The notes beneath the pieces were generated by a model. The model had not been told where the DNA came from. It saw nothing but the letters and a program-made list of their open reading frames with translations, and searched no databases. From the NCBI GenBank assembly GCA_029257865.1, contig JARIAN010000027.1:1-58024 (forward strand): DNA of 58,024 nt. The letters are read 5' to 3'. This DNA is from Phocaeicola sp. (lineage in GTDB: Bacteria; Bacteroidota; Bacteroidia; Bacteroidales; Bacteroidaceae). Shown one piece after another: positions 1-9,900 of this stretch. The position numbers and the translations under genes were made by a program. How positions within the stretch are numbered: position 1 is the first letter of the stretch; each line of letters starts with the position of its first letter.

Positions 1-109
1 GAAGTAACTGCCTGATTTTCTTTTGGTCGAATCCTTCACCTTTTTGAAACTTGTGATATTCCTGAAACAAGTCATCATCAATCACAATACCATTTATAAC
101 CTTACCCAT
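1..109 (-). CDS. Hypothetical protein, N-terminal fragment (cut by window edge)
   Basis: The first 36 codons are visible, beginning MGKVINGIVIDDDLF and rich in charged residues. The ATG lies 6 bp after the stop of the AAA ATPase gene, so this is probably the third gene of the DUF262-ATPase operon. The reading frame stays open to the window edge. I do not recognise the family and too little is visible to assign one. Its position suggests it is co-transcribed and may be a small partner of the two upstream genes. Confidence 0.6.
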   Translation of the reverse strand, partial: MGKVINGIVIDDDLFQEYHKFQKGEGFDQKKIRQLL

Positions 110-115
110 AATCTT

Positions 116-1117
116 TTATTCTATTTCTAACAATTCTTCCAATGTGGCATCAAAGAAACCTTCAGGAAACGGAGTCTTGAATTTTCCTCCTTCTGTAAAG
201 CGAATAGTTTCAAAAGGTGAGGTAATGCCTCCTTTGTAATAAACAACAGCTCTGCCATGTTCAAACCGGTCTTTGAAAATCTGATATTGCAGTTTATTTA
301 TAAGGTGTTCGCAATGGGTTTCGAGTAGCACCTGAATGCCCGCGTTGGCAATGTAGGTGAAGAACTCTCCCAAGCGTGCCTGAGCAGCCGGATGCAGATG
401 AAGTTCAGGATTCTCAATCATAAGCAAATCCCCTTCTTTGGCACGTAAGCACATAATCAGTGTTTTCACCAGATAACTGACACCGACACCTAACTGTTGA
501 GGTGACAGGTTTGACAAATCATCGCTTTTATAAACAACCTTTACTTTGGTCGGACTTACTTTTTCGGTCTGCATCTCAAACTTAATTCCCAAGATGTAGG
601 TAAGCCAATGGTTTATGTGTGATGACAGTGTATCTGACTCACTGAGCATCAGAAGTCCTTTGTCAATAGGATTGGACTTTTCCTGTTCGAAAGTTCCGAA
701 AAGATATTCACCTGCTATGCCCACTTTGTATTTGGGTGAGATTGTTTCCATTTCACTAAATCCCAATCTGTTGGCAGATAGATAGAATACATTTTTTTCT
801 AAATCCATACCTGTTGGGTTACTGCATATTGTCTCATCTGTATTCATTTTACAGAGAATTTGGCTTCCTGCATTGGAGAATCCAATACTTAGTTCCTTTG
901 CGTTAACATTTCTGTTGCGCAAGGTTTCAAAAGTAAAATCCATGCCATCCATTAGCAAGGAAGCCATAGGAGACGAGTGATATAATGCTGTCAGGATTGC
1001 CTGAAAACAGGTTGATTTTCCGGTTGAGTTCAATCCCGTCAATATGGTCAGCGGGCGAAGTTCAAGTTCTTGTTGCTCTATCGACTTGAAATTAAATATG
1101 GTTAGTTTTGATAGCAT
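116..1117 (-). CDS. AAA family ATPase, DUF3696/OLD-like type
   Basis: A 333-residue ABC/SMC-like ATPase. Walker A is GLNSTGKST at residues 28-36. The Walker B region reads LLMIENPELHLHP near residue 235, followed by LLETHCEHL, the His-switch region. This short single-domain layout is typical of DUF3696/AAA_15 proteins that pair with a second effector gene; no TOPRIM domain follows, so it is not a complete OLD nuclease. Its start lies inside the end of the upstream DUF262 gene (26-bp overlap), which implies translational coupling. Likely role: the ATP-dependent sensor or motor of a two- or three-gene conflict system. The function is inferred from family and context. Confidence 0.8.
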   Translation of the reverse strand: MLSKLTIFNFKSIEQQELELRPLTILTGLNSTGKSTCFQAILTALYHSSPMASLLMDGMDFTFETLRNRNVNAKELSIGFSNAGSQILCKMNTDETICSNPTGMDLEKNVFYLSANRLGFSEMETISPKYKVGIAGEYLFGTFEQEKSNPIDKGLLMLSESDTLSSHINHWLTYILGIKFEMQTEKVSPTKVKVVYKSDDLSNLSPQQLGVGVSYLVKTLIMCLRAKEGDLLMIENPELHLHPAAQARLGEFFTYIANAGIQVLLETHCEHLINKLQYQIFKDRFEHGRAVVYYKGGITSPFETIRFTEGGKFKTPFPEGFFDATLEELLEIE

Positions 1118-2249
1118 TGCTTATTTGTTTTATGAGTTTTTCTGCCAAGTCATATCTCTCGTTCAGGTTAATCGTCGAGTCAACGTTGCCTGAAAACATC
1201 TGTTGGTGGTCAAATGTTCTTTTGAAATTTTCCACTTTTTCCTTTGTATAATTGACATCTATCATCAATACATTGTCTGAGAAAACGTACATAAGCACTT
1301 CAAAAAGAGGCATATTTATAGGACGTCTATTGCCAGACTCCGAATCAAAGCGAAAAGCATCAACACCCAATACATTATAACAGTTATCCATGGCTCTATA
1401 GAATGTATTCTTACAGTCATCCAACAATTTTTTCGAAGCTTTCTCGTTCAAAAAAATCATTGTCTTGGCAAGAAAATCATCCATGTCACTTTTGTATTCG
1501 ATGCTTTCACCATTTTCTTCAAATACTTTAGCTTGCTTTTTCTTCAATAGATAAAAAGCTATGGAACGTAATATGATGTATTGATCTTTCATCCGCTTGC
1601 TGCTAATTCCTTTTCCTGTTGCATTTAAGAATTCAGAAGAAGTAGCAAGCTCTTTCAATAAAACTGTAGAACGTCCCTTATACAGCGCATTACGCATTTC
1701 CTGATTGGTCAATCTTGTTCCACCACGATTGACACGGTCAAAAATATCATATTTTACTCGTTCCGGCGTAGGGGGCTGTATGATATAGAATGACAGTTGG
1801 TAATCTTCAAATATACCTTGCATTTTGAAATCAAGTTCAGAAAATGTCTTTCCATTACATTGAGGAAGAATTTTCAAGTCTTTCAGACTGAACTTATTGT
1901 TCAAAAAGTTTAGGATAGCAGAGATACGCTGTCTTCCGTCTACTACTTGTTTGGTACCGTCTTTCATTTCAAAGAGGTATATAGTTGGAATTGGAATGCC
2001 CATAAGGATAGATTCCACTAGTTCAGCAGATTGTTTGGAACTCCATACATCGTTGCGCTGGAAATCGGGATCTATTACGAGTTCCTTTCTTTCCTCAACT
2101 AATCGTTTTAAATGCATAGTGCTGTATTGTGCTTTTTCAACTCGCACCTCCGCATTAGGGTATACGGACTCTAAATTACTGATATTCTCTGGGTTTTCAC
2201 CTTCCAGTAAATCAACTTCAATATTATTGTCAAATTCTTCCTGCTGCAT
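1092..2249 (-). CDS. DUF262 (ParB-like/GmrS-like) domain protein
   Basis: A 385-residue protein. The N-terminal DUF262 fold is recognisable from FQRNDVWSSKQSAELVES and the signature VVDGRQRISAI (about residues 105-115). DUF262 is the NTP-binding/hydrolysing domain of GmrS-type type IV restriction enzymes. The C-terminal half shows no HNH/DUF1524 nuclease motif, so this is not a full GmrSD. The gene heads a minus-strand operon and overlaps the ATPase gene by 26 bp. A TACCTTTG -7 box lies about 27 bp upstream. A defence function is inference; a housekeeping role cannot be excluded. Confidence 0.8.
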   Translation of the reverse strand: MQQEEFDNNIEVDLLEGENPENISNLESVYPNAEVRVEKAQYSTMHLKRLVEERKELVIDPDFQRNDVWSSKQSAELVESILMGIPIPTIYLFEMKDGTKQVVDGRQRISAILNFLNNKFSLKDLKILPQCNGKTFSELDFKMQGIFEDYQLSFYIIQPPTPERVKYDIFDRVNRGGTRLTNQEMRNALYKGRSTVLLKELATSSEFLNATGKGISSKRMKDQYIILRSIAFYLLKKKQAKVFEENGESIEYKSDMDDFLAKTMIFLNEKASKKLLDDCKNTFYRAMDNCYNVLGVDAFRFDSESGNRRPINMPLFEVLMYVFSDNVLMIDVNYTKEKVENFKRTFDHQQMFSGNVDSTINLNERYDLAEKLIKQISNAIKTNHI

Positions 2250-2275
2250 ACTCCATTCTTTTCGTCATTCTAATA

Positions 2276-2283
2276 CAAAGGTA
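2276..2283 (-). promoter_or_regulatory. Bacteroides -7 box upstream of the DUF262 operon
   Basis: TACCTTTG on the minus strand matches TAnnTTTG exactly and would start transcription about 20 nt before the DUF262 start codon. A -33 TTTG is not seen at the usual 19-21 bp spacing; the nearest is 26 bp away. Confidence 0.5.
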
Positions 2284-2353
2284 GTATTTTTCAGCGATAC
2301 TTAAGTCTGCAAATAAAAAAAACTTTTTGAAAATCAAACCTACTGATAGGACT

Positions 2354-3380
2354 TTAGCTATTAACGGAAAGTCCGTCCGTCTCACTGCCGGCATACTGGA
2401 TGCGTCTCGGGTCGGAACCGTAGGAGGCGAAGTCGCCAATCTTGGAAACGATGCGCTGCGAGCCGATATAGATGTGCTTGGTGTAGCGTCCGCCCTGGTT
2501 GGCCACCAGATAAGGACTGACGTAGAGCGAGAACTTCGCCGTGTTGGTGCGTCCGCCCGCGAACTCGGAGTTCACGTAGAGCTGTTCACCCTCACCGGAG
2601 GTCTTCACCGTACGTTCACCGTCGGCATCATACCAGTAGTTGGTCACGAAGCCGTTGTCATCGGAAGCCGTTTGGCGGTTCTCCTCGTCCCAACGGAGCT
2701 TGCGCTCGGCTGCGTTGGAATCCAACATGCCGTCCTGCTTGATGCGGCCTGTATTGACATAGACCAGGTTGCCGTTGGCATCGTAAGTGTAGGTATGGTT
2801 GTTGTCTATCTTGGCCACGGAATCCGGATTCTCTTCCGTGCGGTAGTTCGCATCCTTCACTTCTGCGAGCTGGAACTTCTTGCCCTCAGTCTTGCCATAG
2901 GTATAGGCCAGATCATAGCCCACATGGAGCGTACCGTCAAACTGCACGCCCTGCTGTGTGAGATGCTGCTTCTTCGACACGATGCGGTGCATGTTGTCGT
3001 AGCCCATCTCCAGCCGGTAGGAAGCGGTCTTGCTGTCTGCTCCGGCATAGGTTCCTGTGGCACTTGCCAAGCGGTAGAGTGCGTCATACGTATAGGCATG
3101 CGCCATCTGTCCGCCCGCCTTTCCGCTTTCGGGAAGTGCGGCCTTGTTGGCAACGCTGAGCACGTTGCTCACGGCATCGTAGGCATAGCCATTGTCCATG
3201 ATGGACTTGCCGCCTGCGTTGACCGTCAGGTTCTGCAGCCTGCGGCGTACGGGTTCATAGGTGTAGAAGGTCTCCGCTCCGTTGCAGTATTTCAGGTAGG
3301 TGCGCTGCTCGAACTTGTCATAGCCGTAGGACTTGTAGCTGCGTACCTTTTCCAGCTGACTGCCGAGGTTGTAGGAGTTT
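2354..3380 (-). pseudogene. Orphan partial copy of the RHS core region
   Basis: This segment is nearly identical to about 4960-6000 inside the large RHS gene. It covers YD-repeat sequence from the SYNLGGQLEKVR region to AGSETDGLSVN. It has no start of its own: homology begins abruptly at about 3380 just after the small gene at 3407-3868, and the frame closes with Ser-stop where the full gene continues with Tyr-Lys. It also lacks 8 residues (24 bp) of the main copy between two GYD repeats, a slippage-type deletion. The longest ATG frame is 2354-3199. Such downstream core fragments are known in rhs loci as leftovers of, or substrates for, recombination that swaps toxin tips. Confidence 0.85.
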
Positions 3381-3406
3381 TTATAGTGTTATTTTTACAT
3401 TCCTTT

Positions 3407-3868
3407 CTATTTTTTCTTAAGCAAATAATTTATATTATGCGAATGACATTTTATTACTATAGGAATAGAATCTGGGAGTGGAAGTTTAAATAATTTACGG
3501 TATATAGGAAAATGACCACCAAATCCTTCTATAGAGAATTCTTGATTTTTTACCTTATTACTTTTTAGAGCAATTGTTACCCATGCTAATGAATCACTAT
3601 TAATTAGAAGTTGAGTATTATAATTTTTTCTATAGTGTACAAATTCTGAAAAACTTTCTTTTATAGAAGTATTACTACACTTACTATTTGCATCTATGTC
3701 CAAAACAATGAAATCACATATAAAAGTATGCTTTTTTATGGATTCATTTTTAGAAGAACTCATTACTGTTAGACTTTTAACAACTGGATGATAACATTGC
3801 CAAAGCAGAATAATACCCATAATACCTATAACTATGAATATAGCTAATTTATTTTTAAATGACAGCAT
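3407..3868 (-). CDS. Small membrane-anchored protein, putative immunity protein of the RHS tip
   Basis: A 153-residue protein with one N-terminal transmembrane segment (about residues 8-24, IFIVIGIMGIILLW) and a polar remainder predicted to face the periplasm. The family is not recognised. It lies 47 bp after the RHS gene on the same strand, exactly where RHS/CDI loci carry the immunity gene. It is AT-rich compared with the GC-rich RHS core, as expected for an exchangeable tip-immunity module. A hairpin between the two genes (3884-3910) could lower read-through. The immunity role is inferred from position only. Confidence 0.6.
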   Translation of the reverse strand: MLSFKNKLAIFIVIGIMGIILLWQCYHPVVKSLTVMSSSKNESIKKHTFICDFIVLDIDANSKCSNTSIKESFSEFVHYRKNYNTQLLINSDSLAWVTIALKSNKVKNQEFSIEGFGGHFPIYRKLFKLPLPDSIPIVIKCHSHNINYLLKKK

Positions 3869-3883
3869 GCTTAAAAATATTAT

Positions 3884-3910
3884 TGAGGACGTGCCAAAAG
3901 CACGCCCTCA
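3884..3910 (-). terminator. Hairpin between RHS gene and putative immunity gene
   Basis: Ten-base arms (TGAGGGCGTG / CACGTCCTCA on the minus strand, one G-T pair) around a 7-nt loop, followed by an AT-rich stretch with TTTTT. This could be a terminator or attenuator for the RHS transcript. Confidence 0.55.
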
Positions 3911-3915
3911 AATGA

Positions 3916-6900
3916 TTACTTAATTTTTATTACCTCTCCCGAATTTTGCTTTTTTATTCTTTTGTAGACTAAATTGGGAACTTTTTCTCGCGCAAAAGAA
4001 ACAATTCCTGCAGCTTGTTCCCACCATTGAATAGAACCGTCTTTTTTGCCAGCATTATCTAAGGCAGATTGAACAGTTCTGGCACAATTAGAACCAAAAA
4101 CAAAATAATCTTTTTTTAATTCTTTCTTCGCTCCTTCTTCTGCTTTTCGATCTTCATGGGCGGTCGCTGGAATAACATAGGCTTCTGTATATTCACGGAT
4201 ATTATTCTCTACATCTATAATTGGATTCAATTCACTTTGCAAAAAATCTCTAGGTGTGTTAAATTCACCCACGCCCCATTGATCATTGTTTGGTGTTCCA
4301 CTGAATCCAGATGATTGATTTGTGCCATTTTTTGACCATAATGCCCATTTTTTATTCTCTTTTTGAATAAGTATAGCCATATGACCAGCTCCTCCGGCTC
4401 CTTTTGGTGCTTTAAGAACTGCAACACTATCTCCGTTTATTTCTAATAAATTTATTGGATTATTTATCGTATAGTTATATGCCATTGCATTCGGATATTT
4501 TTCAGCATATCTATCCACACTAAGGAATAGGCCCAACCTCGGATCATAGTACCTTGCACCATAGTAATACAATCCCGTCTCCTCGTCGAATTCTTTCGCG
4601 TTGAATAGATAAGGTGTATTCCAGATGCTGTTCCGCTCTTCAATGAACACTTCACCGAACGGTACGTACTCGATGTGCTGAACCACCTCTCCGTCCAAAT
4701 TGGTGATGTAGCTGCTGCTGCCCAAGTGGTCGGGATGGTAGTAGAACTGCAACTTCTCGTATGCGTCCGGATCCTGGAAGTTGTTTTCCAGTGCCAGGGC
4801 ACGGGTCTGCGCAGCCTCGGGAGAACCGTCGTCGCAGCAGAATCCCTGTCCGTCCACATAGTCGTTGTTGTCCGTTCCGTTGTACGGCACCTCAAAGATA
4901 GCATAATTATCCTTAATTACCTGCTGTTGGGCGGAATATTTTTGTTTGTAATTAACAGAAAGTCCGTCCGTCTCACTGCCGGCATACTGGATGCGTCTCG
5001 GGTCGGAACCGTAGGAGTCGAAGTCGCCAATCTTGGAAACGATGCGCTGCGAGCCGATATAGATGTGCTTGGTGTAGCGTCCGCCCTGGTTGGCTACCAG
5101 ATAAGGACTGACATAGAGCGAGAACTTAGCCGTGTTGGTGCGTCCGCCCGCAAACTCGGAGTTCACGTAGAGCTGTTCACCCTCACCGGAGGTCTTCACC
5201 GTACGTTCACCGTCGGCATCATACCAGTAGTTGGTCACGAAGCCGTTATCATCGGAAGCCGTCAGGCGGTTCTCCTCGTCCCAGCGGAGCTTGCGCTCGG
5301 CTGCCGTGGAATCCAATGTGCCATCCTGCTTGATGCGGCCTGTATTGACATAGACCAGGTTGCCGTTGGCATCGTAAGTATAGGTATGGTTGTTGTCCAC
5401 CTTGGCCACGGAATCCGGATTCTCTTCCGTGCGGTAGTTCGCATCCTTCACTTCGGCCAGCTGGAACTTTTTGCCCTCAGTCTTGCCGTAGGTATAGGCC
5501 AGTTCATAGCCCACATGGAGCGTACCGTCGAACTGCACGCCCTGCTGCGTGAGATGCTGCTTCTTCGACACGATGCGGTGCATGTTGTCGTAGCCCATCT
5601 CCAGCCGGTAGGAAGCTGTCTTGCTGTCCGCTCCGGCATAGGTTCCCGTAGCACTTGCCAAGCGGTAGAGTGCGTCATACGTATAGGCATGCGCCATCTG
5701 TCCGCCCGCCTTTCCGCTTTCGGGAAGTGCGGCCTTGTTGGCAACGCTGAGCACGTTGCTTACGGCATCGTAGGTATAGCCATTGTCCATGATGGACTTG
5801 CCGCCTGCGTTGACCGTCAGGTTCTGCAGCCTGCGACGTGCGGGCTCGTAGGTGTAGAAGGTCTCCGCACCGTTGCAGTATTTCAGGTAGGTGCGCTGCT
5901 CGAACTTGTCATAGCCGATGCGGTTCACGTAGTCATAGCCATAGGACTTGTAGCCGCGTACCTTCTCCAGCTGACCGCCGAGGTTGTAGGAGTAAGTGAC
6001 CTTCTCCTCATCCGGGTATATCATCTCCAGGAGGCGGTTGTGGCTGTCGTAGGTCCACTGCGTCACATAGGTGGCAATCGCCTGATTGGGCACAATCAGC
6101 GTGCGGCGGGTCTTGGTGACTTCGCCCATCTTGCCGTAGAAGTACTCGATGGCTCCCGTTCCGTCCTCACGGAGCATCAGGCGACCGATGCGGTTCTGCG
6201 AGGCGTTGCGTCCGCCGTAGTAATACTTCACGTTGTTCTCCGGGTGGTCGGGATAGTTGATGCCCGTCAGCCGGTGATAATCGTAATCGTAGGTGATGGA
6301 CTTGCCTTCCTTGGCAAGGTTGGCAGTCTGCTTGGTCAGCACATTGCCGAGTGCATCATACGTGAAGGTAGTGATGCCGCTTGCAGGATGGTTCACCTCG
6401 GTGCGGCGGTCGCCCATGTCATATACGGAGGTCGTCACGTTGCCTTCGGTGTCGGTGACTCTGACCAGACGGTCGATGCCGTCATACTCGAAGGTGGTGG
6501 TGATTTCTCCGTCAGGACCGCTGAGCTGCTTGGTCATGACGGTCTTGCCGCTGCCGTTGGTATAGGTAGCCTGCTTGTTGCCCAAAGCATCGGTCACGGT
6601 AGTTACCAATGCCCGGCTGCCTGCATCCGTGGTATAGGCTGTCAGCGTCTTGGATTCGTCGGGAAGGGTCACTTCCGTGGCACGGTCGAGTACGTCATAC
6701 ACCGTTACGGTCGGCGATACTCCGTCAAATGCCTTGTTGAAGTCCGTACGCTTGCCCAGCTCTTCCGTGACGGGATAGTAAGCCTTGGCGACACGTCCGA
6801 ATGCGTCATAGACATTGCGCCCGCTGACAATCATTACATTCTGTGCATCGGACACCGTGCCTTCGGATGCCGAAGTGACCACGCCGTCCTTCTTCACCTG

Positions 6901-9900
6901 CACAGGCCGACCGAAGCCGTCCACGAAGGTGACGGTTTCCATGTCATCGTCCGGATGCTGGATGTCGTAGTGCTTCGTCACGGCGTATGCCGGGGCGGTG
7001 ATGCCGTTTGCCGTAAATTCAGCCTTCGGGCTATATTCGAATGCAATTATATAAGGTACACCCGTAGCCAGCTCGTTCGGGCCGCGTACTCCGGTGATGC
7101 GTCCGAGGTCGTCCACATCGGTCTCGTAGTAGAAGTTGTTCAGGTCGCGGCGTTCCTTGGCGATGCCGTAGCGGTAATCGAAATTGCCTGCCTCGCTTCG
7201 GTAGCCGAACGCATCTTCCACACGTTCCACATACATGTTCATTTCCGGCTCGTAGCGGTACTTGTACCACATGCGCTGTCCCTTGGCATTGGCCGGAAGT
7301 GTCTTCTGCAGGATGTTGCCAAAGCTGTCATAACGGTAGTCGGTGACGGCTTCGCCGTTTCCGAGCTGCTGCGTTATCTTGGTCAGGTGGTTCGGGTACT
7401 TCGTGTCATATACCGCCGATACCTGGTGGTAAACCTTTCCGTCCCCTCCGGTCACGGTCACATCGGTCGGCAGTCCGAGGATGTTCCTATTGCTGTTGGA
7501 GGTATAGCGAATGGAGGTCTGGTAATCAAACTTGCCGTCTCCCTTGCTGCCGAGCTTGCCCTTGTTGCTGAACTTGTAGGATTTCAGCTCACCGTGGTGG
7601 CCGGTGAGGTAATACTCATTCCATGCCTCCGAGGTAATCATTCCCTGTGCGGCACCTTCGTATTGCAGGTTCGCCGTATAGCGGAGCGGTACGAAGGCGG
7701 AAGCACGGTCACTGCACAGTACGGGCTGTGCGGTAAAGGTGTACTCGTCACCCTTGGCGGTCAGGTAGTAGCCGTCATATTCGTTGCGTGTTTCGGTGTA
7801 AACCTTTCCGGCTGCGTCTTCCACGGAAGCGTTGACGAGGTTGCCCTGCGTGTAGTAGCCGGACACGTCATACTTCTGTACGGACTTGCGGTAGAGCGCA
7901 TTTTCCTTTTCGGTGTCGAGATTCCTGGTAATCACTTCGCCGAAGCCGAGGAACTCGCGTTCGTGACGGTCGCGCTTGCCGTCCTTGTATTCAAAGGCGG
8001 TGGTCATGAGCGGACCGTCGTCATGGATGCCGTCATCCACCGTGAGGGAAGACATCACCCATTTGCCGCCGGGAAGCCCGTATGTGGGAGCGGTATGTGC
8101 ATAGTCCAGCGTAAACGTGCCGCCGAGCGAGTTGGTGACTGCCTTCAGCATGTTCGTCCTGCCGATGGTGGAGCGGGTCACTTTCAGCTCGCTTTCCTTC
8201 TCGGATTTCACAATATCGAGATAGCCGTCACCGTCCACATCCTGCAAGGCATACGTGGGGCGGCTGATGCTGTGACCGGTGGATGCACCCGGGTTAGTGG
8301 AAATCTTGATGGGAGGAAGAAGCAGGTTGATGCTGATGGTAAATGCAGCATTAACGGATTCAGAAGTTGAAGCTGATTCACTCAACGCACTGGCACCTTT
8401 CCAGTTTATCGGTGAGAGGAAAGCATTGCCGGTATTGAAAGACACCTTTATTCCGTTGCCTTCTTTCCAAACCTTGTCAGGCAAGCCATCGGAGTTTATA
8501 TCCATCAGGTTGTACGCTTCCTTGCTTTCAGAAGATACAATGCCGAATCCGGCCATAAAGCTGCCGGATGCCTTGTTAACGGACGAACCTTTAACCAATT
8601 CTTCGCCCATACCACCTCCGGCACCACCGCTGGCACCAGCATTGAAAGCTTTGCTTTCACCACCCTGAATGCGTTCCAGTCCCCAATCCATGGGGTCTGA
8701 GAATGTGTATCCCAGATTTATGCGTACTTGCTTGTTCTTCAGAATCTGATCAGGAAGACCATCTCCATTCATATCAATGAACTGTACTGCGGCTTCATCC
8801 TTGTTGTATGAGCCGCTTCCGGAGAGGCTGAACTGGGCTTGCCATTTGGTCTGAGAATTGGCTGCTGTCTGAGGAGAATGTTTGATTAACTTAACAATGG
8901 ATGAAACAGAAGCAACCGGATTGCCACCATAACCTTTAGAACTGGATGAGTTTTCACTGGAGATTTTTTCCAGTTTCTGCGATTTCTCACCACTGATACC
9001 ACCTTGAGAATTGGTATATTGTACCACTCCTCCGGCAACGATATCCGGATAACCGTCACCGTTCATGTCCATCATGGTTACATCTGTCGTGGCATTACCC
9101 TCGGCAGTGTTGACGGTAAATCCCATGGCGCCGCCTTGGGTTACGGAACTCTTGCTGGTAGCGACTTGGGTAACAGCTGCCGCACCGGTTCCCTGGAGAC
9201 AATCACCTGCCAGGCCTGCGACATCCACCTGATTATCCAACGGATTGGTAATGACCACGTCCTGTTCTGCCAGTCGGGCCGTACCGGCTTCTGTAGCTGT
9301 CAGGTAGATTTCCTGACGCTGTCCAATCCAGCGGTCGGGAGACATCTGGTCTGTGCCTATTGGTGTGAAAGGCAGGGTCAACGGGTCAATCTTGGCATTC
9401 TCATCCTCCGGGAGTTTGAGCAGAGCCTCGTCAATGGGCTTGCCATAGCGTCCCTCGGAAGCATTGTAAACGAAGCCGCCCCAGCCACGGTACAGCATAC
9501 CGAAACCGCTGTTGACACCTTCGGCATAGAATCCGGCGTTCACGCTGTCCTTCGGCAGACCAAGCGTATCGGACTGCAACAGCACACGTGAAACGGTAAG
9601 GGCATCATCCGACAACGTACCGGAATAATGATACTCGAACCAGACTTTTTCGGTGCCGGGATTTTCCAGCTTCAGCACATCTGCCTTCACAGCACCTTCT
9701 GTTATGGTGAAAGTCTTTTTCGCCAGCAGTTTGTCCGCTGTCTTTACCGTCAAGGTCACGTCACCGTTGAATCCTTTTGCCACTGTAATACGGGGCTTGA
9801 CAATCACCGCCGTATCCGTTGCAGCAAACGTATAGGAATGGCTTTCCTTCACGGCATGGGTAAACATCCTGTAATGTGCCGGAATCGCAAGCGTCCGGTC

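Noticed and set aside
1897-2304. A 135-codon plus-strand frame
   Set aside because: Antisense to the DUF262 gene, Ser/Cys-rich, with no start signal.
2327-3493. A 388-codon plus-strand frame over the RHS core copy
   Set aside because: Antisense shadow of the RHS fragment, with the same composition as the 4675-8370 shadow.
4675-8370. A 1231-codon open frame on the plus strand
   Set aside because: It is antisense to the RHS gene; its composition (Val/Leu/His/Gly-rich) is that of a shadow of GC-rich YD-repeat sequence, with no start signal or recognisable domain.
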